Notes: generated by a model not told the origin, from the letters alone. A stretch of 64,000 nt of DNA from Streptomyces blattellae (GCF_009709555.1 NZ_WJBG01000117.1:124001-188000), one strand, 5' to 3'; positions 36,427 to 49,516 are shown, numbered from the stretch's first letter. Translations and numbers: made by a program.

Positions 36427-37086
36427 GTGACCGCCCCCGAGTCGCCCCAGCCCGTAGACGCGCCCGACGACGACAAGTCGCACGTGCCTCCGCTGACGAC
36501 CCGTGTCGTCATTGCCGAGGATGAGGCACTGATCCGGCTCGACCTGAAAGAGATGCTGGAGGAGGAGGGGTACAGCGTCGTCGGTGAGGCCGGTGACGGT
36601 GAGCAGGCCGTGGAGCTGGCCCGGGAGCACCAGCCGGATCTCGTGATCCTCGATGTGAAGATGCCGAAGCTCGACGGGATCTCCGCGGCCGAGAAGATCG
36701 CCGAAGAGCGCATCGCGCCCGTCCTCATGCTGACCGCCTTCTCGCAGCGCGACCTCGTCGAGCGTGCTCGTGATGCCGGTGCCATGGCTTACCTCGTGAA
36801 GCCGTTCAGTAAGAGTGACGTCGTGCCCGCGATCGAGATGGCCGTCTCCCGGTTCACGGAGTTGAAGGAGCTGGAGAAGGAGGTCGCGGATCTCTCCCAG
36901 CGGCTTGAGACTCGGAAGCTGGTCGATCGGGCGAAGTCGATCCTTCAGACCGAGTACGGGCTGACTGAGCCGGCCGCTTTCCGGTGGATTCAGAAGACGT
37001 CGATGGATCGCCGGATGTCGATGCAGCAGGTTGCCGAGGCGGTCATTCAGGACGCTGAGGAGAAGAAGGGCAACGGCAAGGGCTGA
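36427..37086 (+). CDS. pdtaR: ANTAR-domain response regulator PdtaR
   Basis: A 219-residue RNA-binding response regulator. The receiver domain (about residues 27-140) has VVIAEDEALIRLDLKEML, the phospho-acceptor Asp in LVILDVKMPKLDG, a Thr in MLTAFSQ, and a Lys in YLVKPFSKSD. A coiled-coil linker (ELKELEKEVADLSQRLETRK) leads to the ANTAR domain (about 155-215; DRAKSILQTEYGLTEPAAFRW). ANTAR proteins bind paired hairpins in leader RNAs and block termination when phosphorylated. GTG 36427 follows AAGGAG. The partner kinase PdtaS is not in the window. Confidence 0.9.
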   Translation: MTAPESPQPVDAPDDDKSHVPPLTTRVVIAEDEALIRLDLKEMLEEEGYSVVGEAGDGEQAVELAREHQPDLVILDVKMPKLDGISAAEKIAEERIAPVLMLTAFSQRDLVERARDAGAMAYLVKPFSKSDVVPAIEMAVSRFTELKELEKEVADLSQRLETRKLVDRAKSILQTEYGLTEPAAFRWIQKTSMDRRMSMQQVAEAVIQDAEEKKGNGKG

Positions 37087-37104
37087 GCCCGGTCACTGGA
37101 CGCG

Positions 37105-37151
37105 ACGACGATGCCCGCGCCCCCTGCGACAGGGGGCGCGGGCATCGTCGT
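37105..37151. terminator. Very strong bidirectional terminator between pdtaR and livF
   Basis: A perfect 22-bp stem (37105-37126 with 37130-37151) around a three-base loop CGA lies between two convergent genes. The stem starts ACGACGATGCC and closes on CCCCCTG/CAGGGGG. No mismatch is present, making it the most stable hairpin noticed in the window. Confidence 0.9.
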
Positions 37152-37166
37152 ACTGGCGCGATGACC

Positions 37167-37879
37167 TCAGTCCTCGCCGAGGTATGCCTTCCGGACGGAT
37201 TCGTCGTGCAGCAGGTCCTGTCCCGTGCCGGACAGGACGATCTTGCCGACCTCCATGACGTGGCCGTGATCCGCCAGGGAAAGTGCCGCCTGGGCGTTCT
37301 GTTCGATGAGCAGGATGGTGGTGCCCTGGGACTTGAGTTCTTTGATGGTCGCCATGATCTTCTGCATCATGATCGGCGACAGGCCCATGGACGGTTCGTC
37401 CAGCATCAGCAGTTTCGGTTGCGACATCAGCGCGCGCCCCATGGCGAGCATCTGCTGTTCGCCGCCTGAGAGGGTGCCGGCGGCCTGCTTGCGGCGTTCT
37501 CCGAGGATGGGGAAGAGGTCGTAGGCGCGCTGGATGTCCTTTTCGATGCCTTCTTTGTCGTTGCGGAGGAAGGCGCCGAGGCGGAGGTTGTCCTCGATCG
37601 TCATGCGGGGGAAGATGCGGCGGCCTTCGGGGGAGTGGGCCAGTCCCATGGAGACGATTTTGTGGGCGGGTGTTTTGTGCAGGGGTTTGCCGTCGAACGT
37701 GATCCGTCCGGAGAGTGGCTGGAGGAGTCCGGAGAGGGTGCGCAGGGTGGTGGTTTTGCCGGCGCCGTTGGTGCCGATGAGGGTGACGACTTCGCCCGCG
37801 TTGACCTTGAAGGTGATGCCTTTGACGGCTTCGATTTTGCCGTAGGCGACCCTGAGGTTGTCGACTTCGAGCAGTGCGG

Positions 37880-37883
<4 letters not shown>
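37167..37883 (-). CDS. livF: Branched-chain amino acid ABC transporter ATP-binding protein LivF
   Basis: A 238-residue ATPase of the LivF type: Walker A GTNGAGKTTTLRTLSG (about 37-52), ABC signature LSGGEQQMLAMGRAL (about 139-153), and Walker B LLMLDEPSMGLSP. With LivG it drives uptake of leucine, isoleucine and valine through LivH and LivM at the membrane. The GTG start at 37883 overlaps the livG stop as GTGA. It is the last gene of the operon and ends 15 bp before a 22-bp-stem terminator. Confidence 0.94.
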
Positions 37884-38745
<862 letters not shown>

Positions 38746-38749
<4 letters not shown>

Positions 38750-40584
38750 GCCCCTGCCTTGGCGACGCCGGTGGCACCGTCGGGCAGGGCGGTGCCCTCG
38801 GGTACATCGAGTTGTCCGGTTTCGTGGAACTCGAGTTGCTTCCTGCGGTCGGCGACGAGGCCTTCGGGGCGGAAGCGCATCAGGAGCATGAGGGCGAAGC
38901 CGAAGAGGAGCAGTTGGTATTCGGCCATGAACTGGAGTTTGGCCGGGATGAGGTAGAGCAGTGCGGCGCCGATGAGGGGGCCGCTGATGGTGCCCATGCC
39001 GCCGAGGATGACGGCGGCGAGCAGGAAGGCCGAGTTGGGCGGTACGGAGCCGGCGAACTGGTACTGCTCGGGGGTGACGCTGTATGAGACGTGGGACTGG
39101 ACGGTGCCGGCGAGTCCGGCGAGGGAGGCGCCGAGGGCGAAGGCGAGGAGCTTGAGGCGGAAGCCGTTGATGCCCATGGCGGTGGCGGCGGTTTCGTCTT
39201 CGCGGATGGCGACCCAGGCACGGCCGATGCGGGATTCCGCGGAGCGGCGGAAGACCATGACGACGATGGCTGTGAACAGCAGCATCAGCAGGTAGTAGTT
39301 GCCGGAGCGGGTCAGTTCGGTGCCCAGGACGTCGTGCGGTACTCCGAGGTTGAAGCCGAAGATCTCCAGGTCGGGGATGTTCGGGATGCCGTTGGAGCCG
39401 TTGGTGACGTCGGGTCCGCTGTTGCCGTTCAGGTTGTTCATGGTGATGCGGAAGATCTCACCGAAGCCGAGCGTGACGATGGCGAGGTAGTCGCCGCGCA
39501 GTCGCAGGGTGGGGGCGCCGATGACGACGCCGAAGATCAGTGAGGCGGCGGCGCCGGTGAGGACGGCGGCCCAGAACGGGAAGTGGACGCCGATCGTGGA
39601 CTGTGGGGAGCCGGAGACCAGGGCTGCGGCGTAGGCGCCGACGCCGAGGAAGGCGACGTAGCCGAGGTCGAGGAGGCCGGCGAGGCCGACGACGACGTTG
39701 AGGCCCAGGGCGACGGTGGCGAAGATCAGGATGTTCGCGCCGATGAGCGCGAATTGGTCGTTGCTCTGGGTGAAGGGGAAGCAGATCGCGGCGGCGAAGG
39801 CGGCTGCGAGGGTGACGTTGCGGTGCTTGGCGGTGAGTGCTGAGAGCCGCTTGAGGAGTCCGGCGCGGTTGACGGCGGTGAATCCGAACCCGGCGATGAT
39901 GAGGAAGCCGATGAAGAGTTCGGAGTATTCGGTGCCGATGCCGTAGGCGAATACGTAGAGGCCGGCGCCGAAGCCTGCGGCGATGATGAGGATCTCTGCC
40001 CAGGCGGGGAGTTCCTTGGCGCGTCCGGGTTCGGGGGCGCTGAGTGCGTGGCGGGCCTTGCCACCGAATTTGCGGATTTTGCCCCAGAGGTCGGGGGTGG
40101 GGTCGGCGGCGTCGTAGGGCTGGTCGTAGGGGAGGCCGAGGGCGCCGATGGTGGCGATGAGGGCGCCGATGCCGGAGACCCATGCGCCGGGTTCGAGGTT
40201 GACGAGGCCGCCGAGTTCATCGCTGATGGCGCCCATGGCGTAGCCGGTGGTGCCGAGGACGCCGAGGGCGAGCAGCAGGACGGGGCTGTTGGTGCCGCCG
40301 GGGGTGAGCCAGCCGAGTCCGCGGATGCCGTAGCCGGACAGGGCGAACAGCAGGGTGAGGGCGGACCCGATGAGGGTGAGGATCTGCAGGCCGCCGGGGT
40401 ATCCGGTGACGGTGAGGTTGCCGGGGAATTCCTCGGTCCAGGTCCAGGCGAGGAAGGTGCCGGCGAGTGCCACGGCGGAGCCGAGGACGGTGGTGGCGCG
40501 GGCCAGGGCCGGGGGCAGCGGGATCAGTGGAGATGTGCCCGCCGAGGGCGACTTGGTGAGGTCCGTGGTGGTGTTGGTTGTCAT
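38746..40584 (-). CDS. livM: Branched-chain amino acid ABC transporter permease LivM with N-terminal extension
   Basis: A 612-residue permease. The C-terminal 330 residues are the LivM domain (LNVVVGLAGLLDLGYVAFLG, then the EAA-like loop APTLRLRGDYLAIVTLGFGE). The first 270 residues are an addition with roughly five or six membrane segments and a soluble stretch (YDQPYDAADPTPDLWGKI), not seen in E. coli LivM but common in Streptomyces annotations. ATG 40584 is used. A GTG at 40593 overlaps the livH stop as GTGA, the pattern at the other two junctions, and could be the true start. Confidence 0.9.
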
Positions 40585-40589
40585 GGGTA

Positions 40590-41519
40590 TCACGCCCGAT
40601 CCGCGACGCGTTCGCCGAGCAGGCCTTGTGGTCTGAACAGGAGGACGAGGATGAGCAGGGCGAATGCCCATACGTCCTTCCAGGCGCCGCCGCCGAAGAG
40701 TTCCATGCCGGGGATGTCGCCTATGTAGCCGGTGGCGAGGGACTCGGCGACGCCGAGGACGATGCCGCCGAGCATGGCGCCGTAGATGTTGCCGATGCCG
40801 CCGAGAACGGCGGCGGTGAAGGCTTTGAGGCCCATGAGGAAGCCCATGCGGAAGCCGACTTGGCCATTCTTGAGGCCGTAGGCGACTGCGGCGATGGCGG
40901 CGAACGCGGCGCCGATGGCGAAGGCCATGACGATGATGCGGTCGGTGTTGACGCCCATGAGCTTGGCGGTGTCGGGGTCCTGGGCGGTGGCCTGCATGCC
41001 GCGTCCGGAGCGGGTCTTTGTGACGAAGAATCCGAGGGCGACCATGCACAGTGGTGCGGCGATCAGGACGAAGAGGTCACCGCGCTGGATGTTGGCGCCG
41101 AAGACGTCGAAGGGGCCGCCCTCGAACTGAGGGAAGGGGCGGTCCTTCTTCGCGTCGGGGTACCACATCCATACGACCTGCTGGAGGACGATGGACAGGC
41201 CGATGGCGGTGATGAGGGGCGCCAGGCGTGGTGCGGTGCGCAGTGGTCGATAAGCGAAGCGTTCCGCCGCGGTGGCGAAGGCCACCGAGACAACGATGCC
41301 GCCGAGGATCATGAGGGGGACGGCGGCGCCGAGGGCGAAGCCCTCGGGAAGCCACAGCCAGACGGTGAGGGCCCCGAAGCCCCCGACCATGAAGATCTCG
41401 CCGTGGGCGAAGTTGATGAGCTGGACGATGCCGTAGACCATCGTGTAGCCGATCGCGATGAGTCCGTACATCGCGCCGAGGATGAGTCCATTGGCCAGCT
41501 GTTGCGGCAGTTCGTTCAC
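40590..41519 (-). CDS. livH: Branched-chain amino acid ABC transporter permease LivH
   Basis: A 309-residue permease with eight or so membrane helices. Family marks are LANGLILGAMYGLIAIGYTM at the N-terminus, INFAHGEIFMVGGFGA, and a cytoplasmic loop with TAQDPDTAKLMGVNTDRII, the EAA-type contact for the ATPases. With LivM it forms the membrane channel. It is the first gene after the binding protein but is separated from it by 115 bp containing a strong hairpin, which would let the binding protein be made in excess. Confidence 0.94.
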   Translation of the reverse strand: MNELPQQLANGLILGAMYGLIAIGYTMVYGIVQLINFAHGEIFMVGGFGALTVWLWLPEGFALGAAVPLMILGGIVVSVAFATAAERFAYRPLRTAPRLAPLITAIGLSIVLQQVVWMWYPDAKKDRPFPQFEGGPFDVFGANIQRGDLFVLIAAPLCMVALGFFVTKTRSGRGMQATAQDPDTAKLMGVNTDRIIVMAFAIGAAFAAIAAVAYGLKNGQVGFRMGFLMGLKAFTAAVLGGIGNIYGAMLGGIVLGVAESLATGYIGDIPGMELFGGGAWKDVWAFALLILVLLFRPQGLLGERVADRA

Positions 41520-41553
41520 CGCAGGGCCTCCGTGGGAGTGGTTCGGATATGGC

Positions 41554-41589
41554 GCCGCGCGGGAGCGCTGATGGGCGCTCCCGCGCGGC
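41554..41589 (-). terminator. Hairpin between livJ and livH
   Basis: GCCGCGCGGGAGCGC pairs perfectly with GCGCTCCCGCGCGGC (15-bp stem, 6-base loop). It lies inside the liv operon after the binding-protein gene. It probably acts as a partial terminator or an mRNA-stabilising stem that keeps livJ message above livHMGF. Confidence 0.75.
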
Positions 41590-41634
41590 CTGGATCAATG
41601 TGTGATGAAGGAGTGCTCTCTACTCGTCCTCTGC

Positions 41635-42861
41635 TCAGAGCTTGGGCTCGCCGCTGAACTCCGCCGCCCAGGCGTTGTCCTTGACCTTGTACGCGGTCAT
41701 CGTGTGGTTGGTGGTGTCACCGAACTCGTCGAAGGAGATGGTGCCGGTGACGCCGTCGAACTTGACGTCGGCCATGGCGTCCAGGACCGCCTTGCGGCCG
41801 TCGTCGGGGAGCTGGCCGTCGTTGCCCTCGACCGCCAGCTTGACGGCCTCGATGATGGACCAGGTGGCGTCGTAGGTGAGGCCGCCGTAGGCCTCGTAGG
41901 CGTCCTCGTAGCCTGCGGCCTCGTAGTCCTTGATGAAGGTCTGGGCGGAGTCGAGCTCTTCGACGGGCTCGCCCACGGAGGTGGCGAGGTCGCCTTCGGC
42001 CTTCTTGTTGAGCTTGGGGTATTCGCCGGAGTAGATGCCGTCGCCGCCCATGAGCGGGATGTTCTGGCCGCTGTCCTTGAGCTGCTGGCTCAGGGGTGCG
42101 GCGGCGGGGTACTCGCCGCCGTAGTAGAGGGCTTCGGCGCCGGTGTCCTTGATCTTGGCGACGACGGCGTTGAAGTCGCGGTCATCGGGGTTGATGTGGT
42201 CGTTGCCGACGATCTCGCCACCGAGTTTGGTGAAGTTCGTCTCGAAGGAGGCGGCGAGGCCCGCGCCGTAGGTCTTCTGGTCGTCGATCAGGTAGACCTT
42301 CTTGATCTTGGCCTGGTTGTAGAGGTAGTCCGCGGCGAAGGCGCCCTGGATCTCGTCGGTGGTGGCCGTGCGGAAGAAGGTGTCGAACTGGCGGACCGAG
42401 TCGCCGGTCTTCCAGCCGTCGCCCTGGGTGAGTTCGGTACCCGTGTTGGCGGGGGAGACCTGAGTGAGGCCGGCGTCGGCGAAGGGCTTCTGCATCTGCT
42501 GGGAGACGCTGGAGTTCAGCGGGCCGACGACGCCGAGGACCTCGTCGTTGCTGATGAACTTCTGGGCGTTCTGCTGGCCGACGGAGGGCTGGGCCTGGTC
42601 GTCGAGGGGTTCGATCTTGAACTCGACGCCGTCGACGTACTCTTCCTCGTTGGCCGTCTTCGCGGCCAGGTCGGCGGAGTTCTTGATGCCGAGACCGAGC
42701 GCTGAGAGGTCGCCGGTCAGCGGAGCGTCGACACCGATCACAACAGTGGTCTTGTCGCCGCTGCTGCTGTCGCTGTCGTCGTCACGCGACCCACAGGCGG
42801 TGAGTGTCAGCGATCCCGCCGCGAGTGCGGCGGTGAAAGCGATGATCGAACGTTGACGCAC
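41635..42861 (-). CDS. livJ: Branched-chain amino acid-binding lipoprotein LivJ
   Basis: A 408-residue periplasmic-type binding protein anchored as a lipoprotein. The signal peptide ends in the lipobox LTAC (Cys at about residue 23), followed by an acidic Ser/Asp-rich linker. The type I binding fold follows: VVIGVDAPLTGDLSALGLGI, VLGVVGPLNSSVSQQM, and FDTFFRTATTDEIQGAFAAD. It captures leucine, isoleucine, valine or related amino acids and hands them to LivHM. The gene order livJ-H-M-G-F is complete. The promoter must lie in the 532-bp gap upstream. Confidence 0.92.
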   Translation of the reverse strand: MRQRSIIAFTAALAAGSLTLTACGSRDDDSDSSSGDKTTVVIGVDAPLTGDLSALGLGIKNSADLAAKTANEEEYVDGVEFKIEPLDDQAQPSVGQQNAQKFISNDEVLGVVGPLNSSVSQQMQKPFADAGLTQVSPANTGTELTQGDGWKTGDSVRQFDTFFRTATTDEIQGAFAADYLYNQAKIKKVYLIDDQKTYGAGLAASFETNFTKLGGEIVGNDHINPDDRDFNAVVAKIKDTGAEALYYGGEYPAAAPLSQQLKDSGQNIPLMGGDGIYSGEYPKLNKKAEGDLATSVGEPVEELDSAQTFIKDYEAAGYEDAYEAYGGLTYDATWSIIEAVKLAVEGNDGQLPDDGRKAVLDAMADVKFDGVTGTISFDEFGDTTNHTMTAYKVKDNAWAAEFSGEPKL

Positions 42862-43393
42862 GAATCAGGTCCTTTCCCTGGCACGGCGGCTCCTCGTGGA
42901 ACGCGCCGAGTCGAGCGCTGGGCCGAAATGACTTCGAATCCGAAGGCGCGGTGACTGGCCGTGACTCTAAGCGCGGGCGGGGAAGGTGGAGGAGTGTCTG
43001 GCCAAGGCTGTGACGCTCTTGTTATGACACGACGTAATGCAGAGCGGTACCTGGTGGGTGGATGTGGGCTGTTCCAGCCGATTCGCGCAGTCCACATGGT
43101 GAGAACGTGCAGGCTGCGCGTCTGGCAATTTCAGGAGTGTCGGGTGTCTTTGGTGATTACCGAACTCGTTGCTGCGGGCTACTTGAGTTGCCTCTGGGAA
43201 GCGTGCGGAGCGGATGCGCCCGGGATGGAACTGTGCGCTTGTATTGCGCCTGTATTACGCTGAGTTACGCCCAGGGAAGGGAATCCGGCGTTTGTCGGTA
43301 CTTTCCCGTATCCCGTGCCAAATGTGGTGATCGCCCCCTGGGTCTGCGGTGTGAGTACGGCCTGTTGGGGCGGTCCGATCGGTCCTGCGCGGC
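42862..43393. other. 532-bp intergenic region upstream of livJ
   Basis: This gap lies between the livJ start and the thioesterase stop, both on the minus strand. It is less GC-rich than its flanks and must hold the livJ promoter. I see no convincing gene, tRNA or terminator. A short direct repeat (TGTATTRCGC-like, about 43240-43260) and an AT-richer patch near 43020 (CTTGTTATGACACGACG) are the only marks. No consensus -35/-10 pair was convincing. Confidence 0.5.
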
Positions 43394-43882
43394 TCAGTCG
43401 GCCGCGCGCACGCGCTCTGTGTCGCCGAGGTTCACATCCCGCAGCATGCAGGTGAGCCGTGCGGTGCAGACACGCTTGCCGGTCTCGTCGCTGATGACGA
43501 TCTCGTACGTCGCCGTGGAGCGCCCCCGGTGCAGGGGTGTCGCCACGCCGGTCACGCGGCCGGAGCGGACGCCGCGGTGGTGGGTGCAGTTCAGGTCGAC
43601 GCCGACGGCGATCTTGGCGCTGCCGGCGTGGAGCATGGAGCCGATGGAGCCGAGGGTCTCGGCGAGTACGGCGGAGGCGCCGCCGTGCAGCAGTCCGTAC
43701 GGCTGGGTGTTGCCCTCGACGGGCATGGTGCCGACGACGCGGTCGGCGGAGGCCTCGACGATCTCCACTCCCATGCGCGTGCCCAGGTGTCCGGCCGAGA
43801 ACATGGCGACGAGGTCGACGCCGAGTGCCGCGTACTCGTCTATGACCTCTTGCGGGAACTTCACGTGCTGCTGCTCGCCCAT
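43394..43882 (-). CDS. PaaI-type hotdog-fold thioesterase
   Basis: A 162-residue acyl-CoA thioesterase of the PaaI/YbgC hotdog superfamily. The core is YGLLHGGASAVLAETLGSIG (about residues 61-80), with the Gly-Gly loop and the Glu on the central helix that act in catalysis, followed by VGVDLNCTHHRGVRSGRVTG. Such enzymes release free acids from aromatic or medium-chain CoA esters. Upstream, 30 bp before the start, is a perfect palindrome (43912-43935) that may be an operator. The substrate is not evident from context. Confidence 0.85.
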   Translation of the reverse strand: MGEQQHVKFPQEVIDEYAALGVDLVAMFSAGHLGTRMGVEIVEASADRVVGTMPVEGNTQPYGLLHGGASAVLAETLGSIGSMLHAGSAKIAVGVDLNCTHHRGVRSGRVTGVATPLHRGRSTATYEIVISDETGKRVCTARLTCMLRDVNLGDTERVRAAD

Positions 43883-43911
43883 GGGCCGGCTCCGTTCGTC
43901 GTCGGTCGCAT

Positions 43912-43927
43912 CCGACTGAGCAAACGC

Positions 43928-43935
<8 letters not shown>
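43912..43935. promoter_or_regulatory. Perfect 24-base inverted repeat before the thioesterase gene
   Basis: CCGACTGAGC and GCTCAGTCGG flank AAAC. The stop codon of the molybdoenzyme gene (43928-43930) lies inside the right arm. It could be a weak terminator, but moderate GC, lack of a T-run and its location in the promoter of the thioesterase also fit a TetR-type operator. Confidence 0.55.
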
Positions 43936-46207
<2,272 letters not shown>

Positions 46208-46428
46208 CGAGCGCTCTCCTCTACGACTGCTGCCACTGCGTGTGTGAGGTACCTCTCCGATCCTCGCATGTGCCGGTGACAACGATCGCGGTCGATCTTG
46301 TGAAGATCGCTGCCACAGCCTGCGCAGTCCTTCTCCGCCGCACCGGCGATCAGCCGCCGCCCGGGGTTTCCGCGGCGGTGAACTCACCGCGGTCCCGACT
46401 GTCAGTGGGGCGTGGCAGGATCGTGGAC

Positions 46429-49155
46429 GTGGCAGAAACAGCATCGAAGAAGACCGACAGCACCCCCGGCGGCGACCGCCCGCGGCTGATGCTCATGGAC
46501 GGGCACTCGCTGGCCTACCGCGCGTTCTTCGCGCTGCCCGCCGAGAATTTCACGACCGCGACGGGCCAGCCGACGAACGCGATCTACGGCTTCGCGTCGA
46601 TGCTGGCCAACACGCTGCGCGACGAGGCGCCCACCCACTTCGCGGTGGCCTTCGACGTCTCCCGCAAGACCTGGCGCTCCGAGGAGTTCACGGAGTACAA
46701 GGCGAACCGTTCCAAGACCCCGGACGAGTTCAAGGGTCAGGTCGAGCTGATCGGCGAACTGCTCGACGCGATGCAGGCGCAGCGCTTCGCGGTGGACGGC
46801 TTCGAGGCGGACGACGTCATCGCCACCCTCGCGACGCAGGCCGAGGCCGACGGCTTCGAAGTGCTGATCGTCACCGGCGACCGGGACTCCTTCCAGCTGG
46901 TCTCCGAGCACACCACGGTGCTGTATCCGACGAAGGGCGTCTCCGAGCTGACCCGGTTCACGCCGGAGAAGGTCTTCGAGAAGTACGGGCTGACGCCGGC
47001 GCAGTACCCCGACTTCGCGGCGCTGCGCGGCGACCCCTCCGACAACCTGCCGGGCATCCCGGGCGTCGGTGAGAAGACCGCCGCGAAGTGGATCAACCAG
47101 TTCGGTTCCTTCGCGGACCTGGTCGAGCGCGTCGACGAGGTCAAGGGCAAGGCCGGTCAGAACCTGCGCGATCACCTTGAGGCCGTCAAGCTCAACCGCC
47201 GGCTCACCGAGCTGGAGCGGCAGGTGGAGCTGCCGAAGACCGTCACCGACCTTGAGCGGGCGCCGTACGACCGCAAGGCGGTCGCGATGGTGCTGGACAC
47301 CCTGGAGATCCGCAACCCGTCGCTGCGTGAGCGCCTCTTCGCCGTCGACCCCGGCGCGGAGGAGGCCGAGTCGACCCCCCTCGCCACGGACGGCGTGGAG
47401 CTGGACGGCACGGTGCTCGGCACCGGCGAGCTGGCTCCGTGGCTGGCGGAGCACGGCACCGACAGGCTGGGTGTCGCCACCGTCGACACCTGGGCGCTCG
47501 GCACCGGCTCGGTCGCCGAGGTGGCCCTGGCGGAGCCCGGGGGAGCGGCCGCCTGGTTCGACCCCGCCCAGCTGGACGAGGCCGACGAGACGGCGTTCGC
47601 CGCCTGGCTGGCCGACGCCGGCCGCCCCAAGGTGTTCCACAACGCCAAGGGTGCGATGCGGGTCTTCGCCGAGCACGGCTGGAGCGTCGACGGCGTCACC
47701 ATGGACACCGCGCTCGCCGCCTACCTGGTCAAGCCGGGCCGCCGCTCCTTCGACCTGGACGCGCTGTCCCTGGAGTACCTCCACCGCGAGCTGGCCCCGG
47801 CCGCCGCGGCCGACGGCCAGCTCGCCTTCGGCACGGACGACGGCGCCGAGGCCGACGCGCTGATGATCCAGGCCCGCGCGGTCCTCGACCTCGGCGAGGC
47901 ATTCGGTGAGCGGCTGACGGAGGTGGGCGCCGCGGACCTCCTGCGGGACGTGGAGCTGCCGACGTCCGCGCTGCTGGCCCGCATGGAGCGGCACGGCATC
48001 GCCGCCGACAGGATCCACCTGGAGGCGATGGAGCAGATGTTCGCCGGCGCCGTGCAACAGGCCGTGAAGGAGGCGCACGCCGCGGCCGGGCACGAGTTCA
48101 ACCTGGGCTCGCCCAAGCAGCTCCAGGAAGTCCTCTTCGGCGAGCTGGCCCTGCCCAAGACCAAGCGCACCAAGACCGGCTACACCACCGACGCCGACGC
48201 GCTGGCCTGGCTCGCCACGCAGACGGAGAACGAACTGCCGGTGATCATGCTCCGCCACCGTGAGCAGGCCAAGCTGCGTGTCACCGTGGAGGGCCTGATC
48301 AAGGCGGTCGCGGCGGACGGCCGTATCCACACCACCTTCAACCAGACGGTCGCGGCGACGGGCCGTCTGTCCTCGACGGACCCGAACCTGCAGAACATCC
48401 CGGTCCGCACGGACGAGGGCCGGGCGATCCGCCGGGGCTTCGTGGTCGGCGAGGGCTTCGAGTCCCTGATGACCGCGGACTACAGCCAGATCGAGCTGCG
48501 CGTGATGGCCCACCTCTCCGAGGACGAGGGCCTGATCGAGGCGTTCACGTCGGGGGAGGACCTGCACACCACGGCGGCCTCGCAGGTGTTCGCCGTCGAG
48601 CCCACGGCGGTGGACGCGGAGATGCGCCGCAAGATCAAGGCGATGTCGTACGGCTTGGCGTACGGCCTGTCGGCCTTCGGCCTCTCCCAGCAGCTGAACA
48701 TCGAGGCGGCCGAGGCGCGCGCCCTGATGGACGCCTACTTCGAGCGCTTCGGCGGGGTACGGGACTATCTGCGCCGCGCGGTCGACGAGGCACGGGCGAC
48801 GGGCTACACGGCGACGCTCTTCGGGCGCCGCCGGTACCTTCCCGACCTCAACAGCGACAACCGCCAGCGGCGTGAGGCGGCCGAGCGGATGGCCCTCAAC
48901 GCACCCATCCAGGGCACGGCCGCCGACATCGTCAAGATCGCCATGCTCAACGTGGACCGGGCCCTGCGCGAGGCCGGCCTCACCTCCCGCATGCTGCTCC
49001 AGGTCCACGACGAAATCGTCCTGGAGATCGCCCCGGGAGAGCGTGCCGCCGCAGAGGAACTCGTCCGCCGCGAAATGGCCACCGCCGTCCACCTCCGCGT
49101 CCCCCTGGGCGTCTCGGTGGGCGCGGGCCCGGACTGGGAGTCGGCAGCGCACTAG
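46429..49155 (+). CDS. polA: DNA polymerase I
   Basis: A 908-residue repair and Okazaki-fragment-processing polymerase. Residues 1-310 form the 5' nuclease (LMLMDGHSLAYRAFFAL, DDVIATLA, TGDRDSFQLV, GVGEKTAAKWI). About 330-510 is the 3'-5' exonuclease-like domain, degenerate in actinobacteria. About 520-908 is the polymerase domain: motif A DYSQIELRVMAHLSED, motif B RRKIKAMSYGLAYGLSAFG, motif C QVHDEIVLE. The GTG at 46429 (MAETASKK) is used; GTG 46423 is two codons upstream. Confidence 0.96.
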   Translation: MAETASKKTDSTPGGDRPRLMLMDGHSLAYRAFFALPAENFTTATGQPTNAIYGFASMLANTLRDEAPTHFAVAFDVSRKTWRSEEFTEYKANRSKTPDEFKGQVELIGELLDAMQAQRFAVDGFEADDVIATLATQAEADGFEVLIVTGDRDSFQLVSEHTTVLYPTKGVSELTRFTPEKVFEKYGLTPAQYPDFAALRGDPSDNLPGIPGVGEKTAAKWINQFGSFADLVERVDEVKGKAGQNLRDHLEAVKLNRRLTELERQVELPKTVTDLERAPYDRKAVAMVLDTLEIRNPSLRERLFAVDPGAEEAESTPLATDGVELDGTVLGTGELAPWLAEHGTDRLGVATVDTWALGTGSVAEVALAEPGGAAAWFDPAQLDEADETAFAAWLADAGRPKVFHNAKGAMRVFAEHGWSVDGVTMDTALAAYLVKPGRRSFDLDALSLEYLHRELAPAAAADGQLAFGTDDGAEADALMIQARAVLDLGEAFGERLTEVGAADLLRDVELPTSALLARMERHGIAADRIHLEAMEQMFAGAVQQAVKEAHAAAGHEFNLGSPKQLQEVLFGELALPKTKRTKTGYTTDADALAWLATQTENELPVIMLRHREQAKLRVTVEGLIKAVAADGRIHTTFNQTVAATGRLSSTDPNLQNIPVRTDEGRAIRRGFVVGEGFESLMTADYSQIELRVMAHLSEDEGLIEAFTSGEDLHTTAASQVFAVEPTAVDAEMRRKIKAMSYGLAYGLSAFGLSQQLNIEAAEARALMDAYFERFGGVRDYLRRAVDEARATGYTATLFGRRRYLPDLNSDNRQRREAAERMALNAPIQGTAADIVKIAMLNVDRALREAGLTSRMLLQVHDEIVLEIAPGERAAAEELVRREMATAVHLRVPLGVSVGAGPDWESAAH

Positions 49156-49320
49156 GGCGCGTGCCAGGCGTCGCGGGGCAGGCGGGACTTGCGAAAGTCG
49201 CCCTAGTCTCCGGCGGTCGGGCCGGGTGTCGGGTGGTTCATTGCTGACTCGGCACTCAGCCCGGCCGAAGGCGAGTCGGCGCCTGGCTCACCCTGTGGTG
49301 TTCGGCGGGCGGGACTGCAA

Positions 49321-49420
49321 CGCGCCCCGAAGGGGCGCGGGGCTGGGTGCCGATGTGCGGCTCCGCCGCGGGGGCGCGACCAGCCCCACGACCCGCAGCC
49401 CCGATACAAGCGCGACCCGG
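49321..49420. repeat. Streptomyces-type intergenic palindromic repeat after polA
   Basis: CGCGCCCC-GAA-GGGGCGCG (49321-49339) leads a block continuing GGGGCTGGGTGCCGATGTGC, GGCTCCGCCGCGGGGGCGCG and ACCAGCCCCACGACCCGCAG. I recognise this block as the type of extragenic element scattered in many copies through Streptomyces genomes. The hairpin may also end the polA transcript. The rest of 49156-49516 (361 bp) shows no gene. Confidence 0.65.
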
Positions 49421-49516
49421 CAGACGCTCAGGAACCCGGCCCACCCCCGGAGGGCCCGTCACCCACGTGGCCCCCGCGAACACGCCCCCGCCCCCGGCGC
49501 CCGTAAGGATGCCCGC

